Positions 1-6,251 of a stretch of DNA of 14,383 nucleotides are shown piece after piece. Position 1 is the stretch's first letter. Each line of letters opens with the position of its first letter. A program made the position numbers and the translations under genes. Under the pieces are notes generated by a model. It worked only from the letters and a program-made list of their open reading frames with translations. It had not been told where the DNA came from and made no database searches. Origin of the DNA: Actinomycetota bacterium (GTDB lineage Bacteria > Actinomycetota > Humimicrobiia > Humimicrobiales > Humimicrobiaceae); assembly GCA_003567835.1 (NCBI GenBank), contig PWYO01000102.1, positions 1 through 14,383 of the forward strand, given 5' to 3'.

Positions 1-1
1 A

Positions 2-73
2 AGCGAAGCACCTTATATTTCTGCTCTGGTCAGCAGCGAAAATTTTACAATCATCATGGAGGGTGCTGGTTGA
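2..73 (+). CDS. 3' end of an upstream Tad-locus gene (partial)
   Basis: The second reading frame is open from the left edge and stops at TGA 71-73, giving about 23 residues ending in TIIMEGAG. It reads like protein, and the next gene's ribosome binding site (GGAGG, 58-62) lies inside it, as expected for tightly packed operon genes. In many compact Tad loci the gene before the TadZ-like ATPase is a CpaB/RcpC (SAF-domain) protein, but too little is present here to identify the family. The frame of the next gene is also open to the edge, so this assignment is inference. Confidence 0.4.
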   Translation, partial: SEAPYISALVSSENFTIIMEGAG

Positions 74-74
74 T

Positions 75-842
75 TTGGGCGAGGATGCACATCTTGCAAG
101 CAAAGCGGGTCCTAACAAATATTGTATTTCTGTGATTTCTAATAAGGGAGGGGTTGGTAAAACTTCAATTGCCGTTTCCCTGGCCTTTTATTTTGCCAAA
201 GAATGGGGCAAAACACTGCTGCTGGAACTGGACAGCTCTCCGGGGGACCTGGAAACATTATTTGACATTTCCTCCGATAGCTCCCTTGAAGTGGCCATCC
301 GATTTCCAGAAAAATATGGGAAGAATGTTAAGAATGTTTGTAAAAACCTGGATGTGCTCAAAGGCTTTCCCAATCCCATGGTTGCTGAGAACATAAAACC
401 GGAAGCCACTGAGACAATTATCGCCAAGATTAAAAAAGATTACCCTTTTATTGTTATTGATACCCAGACGGTGATCAATGGCATTATCCTGGATTTTTTA
501 CGGACTTCCAGCATGATTCTCATGGTCACCGATTACTCCATAGAGAGCCTGTCAAGAATATCAAAATTTTTGGATATGCTGATCAATAAGTTTTCATTGC
601 CGGTTCATGATTTTTGTTTCATTGTAAACAAAAAAAGGCTGTTTGACGTATTCAAAATTTGGGATGTTGCCAGAGTGATGGATTTTCCCATTTCCGGATT
701 TATCCCTTTTGATAGAAGATTTAACAAAAGCCATTTTATGCTAAACAGAGGAAAAGTTTTTAAAACAAAATTTTTTAAGGAAACCAAAAAGATCTTACAG
801 GGGGCTATCTCAAATGAGCCTGGCAGAAAGGCTGGAAAATAA
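75..842 (+). CDS. tadZ: TadZ/CpaE-like ParA-family ATPase
   Basis: A ParA/MinD-type P-loop ATPase, about 255 residues, that in Tad systems marks the pole or site where the pilus machine assembles. Visible motifs are a deviant Walker A (NKGGVGKTS, about 25 residues in), an A'-like strand (LLLELDSSPGDL) and a Walker B strand ending in FIVIDTQ. The N-terminal receiver-like domain of classical CpaE/TadZ is absent, so this is a bare ATPase. Start choice is uncertain: GTG at 63 directly abuts the GGAGG at 58-62, leaving no spacing, while TTG at 75 sits 12 nt after it and is preferred here. The 3' end overlaps the next gene by 29 bp, so translation is probably coupled. The gene name rests on position in the Tad operon plus fold; another ParA-like role is possible. 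Confidence 0.8.
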   Translation: MGEDAHLASKAGPNKYCISVISNKGGVGKTSIAVSLAFYFAKEWGKTLLLELDSSPGDLETLFDISSDSSLEVAIRFPEKYGKNVKNVCKNLDVLKGFPNPMVAENIKPEATETIIAKIKKDYPFIVIDTQTVINGIILDFLRTSSMILMVTDYSIESLSRISKFLDMLINKFSLPVHDFCFIVNKKRLFDVFKIWDVARVMDFPISGFIPFDRRFNKSHFMLNRGKVFKTKFFKETKKILQGAISNEPGRKAGK

Positions 843-2004
843 AGCAAAACTGAGTGAAAGCCAGAAAGCGCTCATATTAAAAAGAGCAAGGGCAGCGGTA
901 AAAAGAAAAAGCAACTTTTTTCATGGTGCTTTTGTGGATAAAAATGATTGCAAGCAAAAAATGTATCTTTTGCTCAATGATGTTATAGACCAAGAATTTC
1001 CGCAAAGTGATTATAAGGCAGATGATGCACTCATAGAACGGTCCCTTTCCGATATTTTTGGTTTGGGAATCCTGGAGCAGTACCTGATGAAAAAAGATGT
1101 CACAGATATATTTATACAAGACAGGGAAATGGTCATTATTCAGGGCGGGAAAAAGATCAACCTGGGTGCAGTTTTTGGAGAAAGCGAACTGAATCTCTTA
1201 TTAGACAAGATTAAAAACCATGCCAATAAAACCATTGACCAGAGGGTGCCTTTTCTTAATACCGAGCTTTTTGACGGAAGCCGGTGCTCTGTGGTCATAC
1301 CTCCCGTATCAGACAAAGTATATATTTCCATACGCGTGTTTAATTGCTTAAATTTTGAGCTGAAAGACTTGCTTGATGCCCGGATGTTTGACCAAAAAAC
1401 CTACGAGCTTCTGAAAAGCATGGTGGCCGAAAACAAAAATATCCTTATTGCCGGGGCTATGGGTTCGGGGAAAACAACCCTTTTAAATACCCTGGCAAAG
1501 CGGATTCCAGTCAATGAGTTTATCAGCATCATACAGGATGTGCCTGAGATCAAACTGCAGGCGCATCCCTATGTGCGGCTGCTGACCACCAGGCCCAAAT
1601 CAAGAGAAATTGACAATGAAATCAACCAGGACAAGCTGGTCTATGAAACACTGAGAATGAAAGCAGACCGGATCATTATAGGAGAGATCCGGAATGCAGT
1701 GGCCGCCTACCAGATGCTTCAGGCTCTTAATACCGGCCACCGGGGCAGTTTCTGCACCATACATGCAGATTCATCTTTTGATGCTTTGCTGCGCTTGGAG
1801 ACCCTGGCCATGGAATATAAGCAGAATATAAGTGAGAAAGTAGTAAAAAGGCTGGTTACCAGGTCCATTGATTATGTGATCTACCTGGAGATTAAAAGAG
1901 ATGGGAATTTCCATATTCAAAACCGGAACATCAAAGAGATCATCGAACTGGAAAAATGGATCAGCAAAAGAGGTGAATACCAATTCAAATATCTATTATC
2001 GTAA
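814..2004 (+). CDS. tadA: Tad pilus secretion ATPase TadA/CpaF
   Basis: Cytoplasmic hexameric ATPase of the type II/IV secretion superfamily that powers Flp pilus extension and possibly retraction. At 396 residues it is close to family length. It has an alpha-helical N-terminal domain (about 1-90), then the core with Walker A GAMGSGKTT (214-222), Asp-box region IIQDVPEIKL (239-248, with Gln-Asp where many CpaF proteins have Glu-Asp), Walker B RIIIGEIRN (286-294) and His-box GHRGSFCTIHADS (308-320). The start ATG 814 lies inside the end of the TadZ-like gene, preceded by AGGGGG about 9 nt upstream. It partners with TadB and TadC, encoded next. Assignment to the TadA/CpaF group rather than PilB or VirB11 rests on the motifs together with the tadB-tadC-flp neighbours. 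Confidence 0.95.
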   Translation: MSLAERLENKAKLSESQKALILKRARAAVKRKSNFFHGAFVDKNDCKQKMYLLLNDVIDQEFPQSDYKADDALIERSLSDIFGLGILEQYLMKKDVTDIFIQDREMVIIQGGKKINLGAVFGESELNLLLDKIKNHANKTIDQRVPFLNTELFDGSRCSVVIPPVSDKVYISIRVFNCLNFELKDLLDARMFDQKTYELLKSMVAENKNILIAGAMGSGKTTLLNTLAKRIPVNEFISIIQDVPEIKLQAHPYVRLLTTRPKSREIDNEINQDKLVYETLRMKADRIIIGEIRNAVAAYQMLQALNTGHRGSFCTIHADSSFDALLRLETLAMEYKQNISEKVVKRLVTRSIDYVIYLEIKRDGNFHIQNRNIKEIIELEKWISKRGEYQFKYLLS

Positions 2005-2039
2005 CCGCCATTTTCTCTATTGGGATTCTTTATATATTT

Positions 2040-2894
2040 ATGGCATGTGCCTTATATGTTATAGGCAAAAAGAAAAGCATCCTTGACAAAATAAACAGAC
2101 CTTCCAGCTATGCTTCTTCCAGGACAAAAAAAGATGCAAGGGGTACCAGAAAAATCGATGAATGGCTTAACAGGCAAAACCTTGGACTTCATGCAAGAGA
2201 GTTCTTGGTTTTGCTCCTGGTTATAGGTACCCTGCCGATGCTAGTCGGATTTCTGTTCAGGCTGCCCCCGGTCCTATGCCTGGGCCTTTCTATGGCTGGC
2301 GTATCTTTCTTTTTCATATGGGTCCGGTTTAAAAATAACAAGGACAATGCTAAAAAGGAAGAGCAGATGGAACAATTTCTACTGGACCTAAACGCCAACC
2401 TGTACAGCAATCCCAATGTGATCAATTGCATCATCAAGGCAGCCCAGCAAATCGATCATCCACTAAAGAGAGAGTTTGAAATGGTGATTGATGAAAACAG
2501 GCGGGGGGTCCTTCTCAATGACTGCCTCAGGCATATGATCCACAGAAACAACAGTCCGCTTATAGAAACCGTGCTGCTGGGATTTATGGCTGCCAATGAT
2601 AAAGGGGCAGACCTGATACGTTTTCTGGACAGCCAGATTGCCTACATGCGTGAAAAGAGATCCTTGAGAAATTATATTCATATATTAAGTTCAGGACCGA
2701 GATATACCTCCTATTTAATTATGCTGATCCCCGTAGCCTCTATTTTCGTACTCAGCTTGATCAATAGAAATTTTATACAAATATTGTTTTCAGACATAGG
2801 CTTCGCAGTGATGGCCTATGCGGCTATAAGTTATCTTGCAGGCATATTTTTGATCAACAAAATTGTCAACATCCATGAAAAAAGAAGGCATTAA
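2040..2894 (+). CDS. tadB: Tad pilus inner-membrane platform protein TadB
   Basis: A T2SSF/GspF-type polytopic membrane protein that forms the platform with TadC on which the TadA motor acts. The 284-residue reading from ATG 2040 shows a central hydrophobic pair (about 55-95), a cytoplasmic domain and a C-terminal hydrophobic stretch (YTSYLIMLIPVASIFVLSL and a following segment). ATG 2040 has no well-placed ribosome binding site and would begin in the middle of a hydrophobic helix. The frame stays open upstream to a TGA at 1974-1976; an ATT codon at 1983, seven bases after AGAGGTG (1969-1975), would give MQISIIVTAIFSIGILY and a complete first membrane helix. The ATG is listed as the conservative start, but the ATT start is structurally more sensible. 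It ends directly before tadC. Confidence 0.9.
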   Translation: MACALYVIGKKKSILDKINRPSSYASSRTKKDARGTRKIDEWLNRQNLGLHAREFLVLLLVIGTLPMLVGFLFRLPPVLCLGLSMAGVSFFFIWVRFKNNKDNAKKEEQMEQFLLDLNANLYSNPNVINCIIKAAQQIDHPLKREFEMVIDENRRGVLLNDCLRHMIHRNNSPLIETVLLGFMAANDKGADLIRFLDSQIAYMREKRSLRNYIHILSSGPRYTSYLIMLIPVASIFVLSLINRNFIQILFSDIGFAVMAYAAISYLAGIFLINKIVNIHEKRRH

Positions 2895-3728
2895 TTGAAG
2901 TTAGCCATTGTTATTTTACCCGTATTGCTATTTGTGTTTGTTGTGATGGTCCTTGTTTTTTCAAGGCATGTAAACATGGCTGTGCTATCCAGGAAAATCC
3001 AAAGCATAAGCAGGAAGTTTCCGGATAGCCAAAAACCCAAGCAGGATGAAGATCTGCAGCTGTGGCTGAAACATCAAGGGCCTCTTAAGATTTTAGGCGT
3101 GCCTATAAAAAACGTCGAGCATATTCTGGTTGTACGCATTTTGCTGGCTTCCGCATTTTTTATTGTTTTAAACCTATTGGGATTATTGCTGGTCCGTAAC
3201 CTGATCATATGGTCATTGTTGGCATCAGGGGTGGCCTTCTTCCTGCCCACAGCCATGATGAAAGGTTTCAAAGACAGGCAGTCAAAGTCCATACTCTATG
3301 AGCTTCCTGATATGATAGAAATACTGTCCTCATTGATTAAGGCAGGGCTTACCCTGGATGAAGCCATCGCTTATATTTCCAGAAACTATAAGGGGCATAT
3401 AAGCAGGTTATTTGCCCTTTTTGGGGTCAAAAAACTGGAAGGCCATACAAGGGATGAAGCATTTACGATCATATCCAGGTTATCATTCTGCCCCGATTTT
3501 AAGACCACCATAAAGATTATGGCCCAGTCAGAACATATCGGAAACCCAATTGCTGAGGTGCTCAACAACCTTTCCCGGTCTTTCAGGGATAATCAGCGGG
3601 ACCAGTTAAAGATACGTGCAGAGCGCATTGAAAGCAATTTGATTCTGGTGATCTTTATTTTCCTTTTTATTCCCATGTTGATGATTTTTCTGCTTCCGGT
3701 TTTGCCGCAGCTACGATTATTATTTTAA
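2895..3728 (+). CDS. tadC: Tad pilus inner-membrane platform protein TadC
   Basis: The second T2SSF-domain platform protein, 277 residues, expected to pair with TadB. An N-terminal membrane segment (residues 2-22), a central hydrophobic pair (about 80-118), the T2SSF cytoplasmic domain (ELPDMIEILSSLIKAGLTLDEAI, from about 140) and a C-terminal membrane segment (about 250-272) match the family layout. Translation starts at TTG 2895, the base right after the tadB stop, with GAAGG (2884-2888) six bases upstream; no ATG nearby fits. Direct abutment with tadB points to co-translation. TadC rather than a second TadB is inferred from order. Confidence 0.92.
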   Translation: MKLAIVILPVLLFVFVVMVLVFSRHVNMAVLSRKIQSISRKFPDSQKPKQDEDLQLWLKHQGPLKILGVPIKNVEHILVVRILLASAFFIVLNLLGLLLVRNLIIWSLLASGVAFFLPTAMMKGFKDRQSKSILYELPDMIEILSSLIKAGLTLDEAIAYISRNYKGHISRLFALFGVKKLEGHTRDEAFTIISRLSFCPDFKTTIKIMAQSEHIGNPIAEVLNNLSRSFRDNQRDQLKIRAERIESNLILVIFIFLFIPMLMIFLLPVLPQLRLLF

Positions 3729-3745
3729 CCCAAAGGAGGGCAATC

Positions 3746-3907
3746 ATGGTCAAATGGTTCCAAAAAAGATGGCTGGATGCAAAAGGGGCTACTTTAATTG
3801 AGATCGCATTGTATATTGCTTTGGTGGTCATTGTCTGTATCGGGGTGGTGACTGCCTTAGGAGGCAGGCTTGAATCGGTGTTCCAAACCATTATAGACAG
3901 TTTGTGA
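3746..3907 (+). CDS. flp: Flp-type major pilin (53 aa)
   Basis: A 53-residue prepilin that would be the main subunit of the pilus fibre. It has a charged leader (MVKWFQKRWLDAKG), then ATLIEIALYIALVVIVCIGVV as the hydrophobic assembly helix (quoted here in overlapping parts: ATLIEIALYI, ALVVIVCIGVV) and a short tail. The prepilin peptidase site is predicted after Gly14 with Glu at +5, as in Flp pilins; position +6 is Ile where classical Flp pilins have Tyr. AAAGGAGGG at 3732-3740, five bases before ATG 3746, is the strongest ribosome binding site in the operon, fitting a highly expressed structural subunit. Its TGA overlaps the next start (TGATG). No processing peptidase is encoded in this window. 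Confidence 0.88.
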   Translation: MVKWFQKRWLDAKGATLIEIALYIALVVIVCIGVVTALGGRLESVFQTIIDSL

Positions 3908-4326
3908 TGCTGGACCATAGAAAGCAAACAGGAAGCATGTTGCTGGAACTGGCGCTGATTTTGCCCCTGCTGCTGGCCCTTTTGGCGGCCATCATCCAGT
4001 TCGGTTTTATGCTCAATGCCAAAATTGCGGTCAATTCTGCAGCATATGAAGCGGCAAGAGCTGCTACCCTTGCCGAAGACCCCCAGGCTGCAGCGGTGCA
4101 GGCCATTGAAAAGTATCCGGGCTCAGCATTGCCGGGATGGCATGATGGTGACCGCCTGCATGCTTCCATAGAGGCAGAGAGCCTGGAACCCGGCTATCCA
4201 GTAAAAGTCAGGGTAAACTACAAGGTGCCGCTATTTTTCCCAAGGATGTTTTCTTTTCCCGGCCTTGAGGATGGAAACTTTACAGTTTCCGGTTTCAGCA
4301 CCATGCGAATAGAAGAAAAGGAATAA
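3907..4326 (+). CDS. tadE: TadE-like pseudopilin
   Basis: A 139-residue minor pilin of the TadE family, predicted to be cut by prepilin peptidase and to join or prime the pilus at the membrane. The leader HRKQTG is followed by SMLLELALILPLLLALLAAI, with cleavage expected after Gly9 and Glu at +5. The segment KIAVNSAAYEAARAATLA is the typical helix after the membrane anchor in TadE proteins. The C-terminal half is predicted to be beta-rich and extracytoplasmic. ATG 3907 overlaps the Flp stop codon as TGATG, implying coupled translation; a GTG at 3904 is an alternative start one codon earlier. Confidence 0.88.
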   Translation: MLDHRKQTGSMLLELALILPLLLALLAAIIQFGFMLNAKIAVNSAAYEAARAATLAEDPQAAAVQAIEKYPGSALPGWHDGDRLHASIEAESLEPGYPVKVRVNYKVPLFFPRMFSFPGLEDGNFTVSGFSTMRIEEKE

Positions 4327-4345
4327 CAGCCGGCAGGTGGACCAC

Positions 4346-4447
4346 ATGCACCACATGAAAAAAACCATCGGGGTTGCAAGGGATGTATCAATGGAGATGG
4401 CCCGGCATTGCAGTGCGGCCGGTTTCAAAATACGGGAAAGCCTGTAG
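4346..4447 (+). CDS. small ORF, 33 codons, function unknown
   Basis: A short ORF lies in the otherwise empty 139-bp gap between tadE and the WVDTS-repeat gene. ATG 4346 is preceded by AGGTGG (4335-4340) with five bases of spacing, and the ORF ends at TAG 4445-4447. The product would start MHHMKKTIGVARDVSMEMAR and end FKIRESL; it is basic and could form an amphipathic helix, with one Cys (C22) and no membrane segment. I do not recognise it. It may be a true small protein, a leader peptide coupled to the next gene, or a chance ORF; the good ribosome binding site and gap-filling position favour translation. Confidence 0.4.
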   Translation: MHHMKKTIGVARDVSMEMARHCSAAGFKIRESL

Positions 4448-4501
4448 AAAAATTTTTACCTGAACATGATGACAAATAAAAAAGGGGATGGAAAAAACTT
4501 T

Positions 4502-5821
4502 ATGGGTATATTAAAAAAGATGATGGCCATAACCGGCATCGTATTGTTTGTATTTTGTACCATGGTTATGGCAAAAAATCCAATGCTTCTAGGGGAAACC
4601 TGGCTGCAAACCGGGCATTCCAGCAGCGAGAAAACCTGGGTGGACACCTCCTACTGGGACTACCGGAAGGTATTGGTTAGCGACGGCTACTGGGAGGCAT
4701 ACCAGGGACGAAGATGGGTGGATACCAGCTATTATGTTACCCGGCAGCAAAGGGTCTGGGTAGACACCTCCTATACGGTCAATCAGGGCTACTGGAAAAC
4801 TGAAAATTACAGGGTATGGGTTCAGTCAGGATATACCCGGTATTATCAAGGCAGGCGGTGGGTGGATACTTCAGGATGGGAAACCAGGTATAGGACGGTT
4901 ACCCAATGGGTACCGGTAAACTTTGTGGTATATGCAGGATGCACCAGCTATGGTTGGAATACCTATTCTTTTGCTGCCAGATATGCGGGCAGTGTCACCA
5001 TCCGCCATGGCGGCTCCAGATACTTAGCCCATAAATATGTGATTGATTACAGACCCATCCATGGTGGGCGGATCTATGCGGTGCGATACCATTGCTATCG
5101 AAGGCAGACCACCTTGGTTGAACCCTATCGGGTTTGGGTCCAGTCAGGCCGCTGGGAGAATTATACGGGCAGCTACTATGTGGATACCTCCCACTGGGAG
5201 ACCAGGACCAGAAGCGTTTGGGTAGACACCTCTTATACGGTCAACCAGGGCCATTGGGCCCAAAGGCCGGTGCAGGTATTGGTGCAAGATGGCCATTGGG
5301 AAGATTATACGGGGCAGCGCTGGGTGGATACGAGTTATTATGACTATCAAAAAGTATTGGTGGATGATGGATATTATACCGAACCTTTATCAGGGACACT
5401 GGTGGTCAGAAAAGAGCCAAAATATGTGTTCACCCGGTGGCATAAAGATGCCCAAGGCAAGGCTGCCAGCATGGACCTTGCAATAGATTGGGAAGTGCAA
5501 AATACCAAAATCAACAAAATTGTGGTTTATCAGGACGTGAACCGGTATGGGGCAAAGGGCCGGGAAAGGGTGGATATTTATGACCAGAGCATCAACCCTT
5601 CCTATGAGGGCACCATCCGGGCCACGGTACAATTTGACCATGCTGGCGATGAACAGAGCAAAGTCCATATCTATCTGTATGGAACCAATGATGATATGGC
5701 CCATATCTATTTTTCGAATCCGGTCAATGGATTCAGATCCATCAATGTAAGAAATGAAGGAACAGATTCTGATCCGGATGCCTGGCTGGGAGGAAACCAC
5801 CATGGGACCATTGAATTCTAA
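4502..5821 (+). CDS. secreted WVDTS-repeat Trp/Tyr-rich protein, putative pilus-associated adhesin
   Basis: Extracytoplasmic protein of about 439 residues; I know no named family for it. From ATG 4502 it starts MGILKKMMAITGIVLFVFC, a clean signal peptide probably cut near VMA-KN. AAGGGGATGG (4482-4491) precedes it by 10 bases; the ATG at 4466 is an alternative without a ribosome binding site. Numbering residues from 4466, the motif WVDTS or YVDTS occurs seven times (58, 84, 98, 132, 238, 252, 286), alternating with V-x-(S/D)-(D/S)-G-Y/H-W-type units (VSDG, VQSG, VQSG, VQDG, VDDG). A non-repeat insert (about 150-218) holds two Cys (159, 210) that may form a disulfide. Residues 318-451 look like a beta-sandwich domain. 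No LPXTG or membrane anchor is seen. Lying between tadE and tadG, and overlapping tadG by 20 bp, it is inferred to be a pilus-linked binding or surface protein. Confidence 0.75.
   Translation: MGILKKMMAITGIVLFVFCTMVMAKNPMLLGETWLQTGHSSSEKTWVDTSYWDYRKVLVSDGYWEAYQGRRWVDTSYYVTRQQRVWVDTSYTVNQGYWKTENYRVWVQSGYTRYYQGRRWVDTSGWETRYRTVTQWVPVNFVVYAGCTSYGWNTYSFAARYAGSVTIRHGGSRYLAHKYVIDYRPIHGGRIYAVRYHCYRRQTTLVEPYRVWVQSGRWENYTGSYYVDTSHWETRTRSVWVDTSYTVNQGHWAQRPVQVLVQDGHWEDYTGQRWVDTSYYDYQKVLVDDGYYTEPLSGTLVVRKEPKYVFTRWHKDAQGKAASMDLAIDWEVQNTKINKIVVYQDVNRYGAKGRERVDIYDQSINPSYEGTIRATVQFDHAGDEQSKVHIYLYGTNDDMAHIYFSNPVNGFRSINVRNEGTDSDPDAWLGGNHHGTIEF
4715..5371 (+). repeat. two-block WVDTS super-repeat in coding sequence
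   Basis: Two blocks of about 65 codons share the same internal register: WVDTS-type motifs spaced 14 then 34 residues apart (84/98/132 and 238/252/286, numbered from 4466). The 36-base stretches 4754-4789 and 5216-5251 both encode VWVDTSYTVNQG and differ at only three third-codon positions. The blocks are separated by an unrelated insert of roughly 70 residues. The pattern indicates a duplication of an ancestral multi-unit block. Confidence 0.8.
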
Positions 5822-6251
5822 GGGCCGGCAAAGCGGCTCGGTACTGGTAACTGTGGCCATCATTATGCCCCTTTTTATCCTGATGCTGGGTTTTATTGCT
5901 GATATAGGCCGGGCATTTACCTATAGGGCGGATTTGAATAAAGCATGCATGGCGGCTGCCGAAGAAGCGGCCAAGTGCATCGATATGCAGATTGCCATGG
6001 ATGAGGGAAGAACGGTTCTGGATGCAGGTTTCAAAGAAGTGCTTGCCGCCTATTTTGAAAGCAATATAGCGCAAAGCCGGTCTTTGCAAATAGAATCCCT
6101 GGACTATGAGATCATTGATGGCAAAGAAAATCCCAAATTCATACAGGTAAGCAGCCATGCACAGGTAAGCTGTTATTTTCTAAAAGTGGTGGGCATAAAC
6201 ACCATTGGTATAAGCGCTTATGCCAATGGCAGGGTGCGAAAGATTAAATGA
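5802..6251 (+). CDS. tadG: TadG-like pseudopilin/pilus assembly protein
   Basis: A 149-residue protein with a short N-terminal leader (SKGRQSG) and one hydrophobic helix (SVLVTVAIIMPLFILMLGFI), followed by ADIGRAFTYRADLNKACMAA, the helix typical of TadE/TadG proteins (membrane-anchored, rest outside). It lacks the Glu at +5 of true pilins, so TadG-like is preferred over TadE. ATG 5802 is chosen because GGGAGGAA (5788-5795) lies six bases upstream; an upstream ATG at 5754 would add 16 residues that read as an extension with no membrane logic. It overlaps the WVDTS gene by 20 bp. Its last 72 bp are antisense to the 3' end of the convergent GT51 gene. It lacks the large von Willebrand domain of long TadG proteins. 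Confidence 0.75.
   Translation: MGPLNSKGRQSGSVLVTVAIIMPLFILMLGFIADIGRAFTYRADLNKACMAAAEEAAKCIDMQIAMDEGRTVLDAGFKEVLAAYFESNIAQSRSLQIESLDYEIIDGKENPKFIQVSSHAQVSCYFLKVVGINTIGISAYANGRVRKIK

Noticed and set aside
4466..4501. N-terminal extension of the WVDTS protein from ATG 4466
   Set aside because: No ribosome binding site precedes it, and the 12 extra polar residues would sit before a signal peptide that is complete from ATG 4502.
4715..5371. CRISPR-like or intergenic repeat interpretation of the WVDTS repeats
   Set aside because: The repeats are in frame, vary at third codon positions and have irregular spacing, so they are protein-coding.
5390..5863. 157-codon minus-strand ORF opposite the WVDTS gene
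   Set aside because: Antisense shadow of a clear plus-strand gene, with no start signals or recognisable domain.
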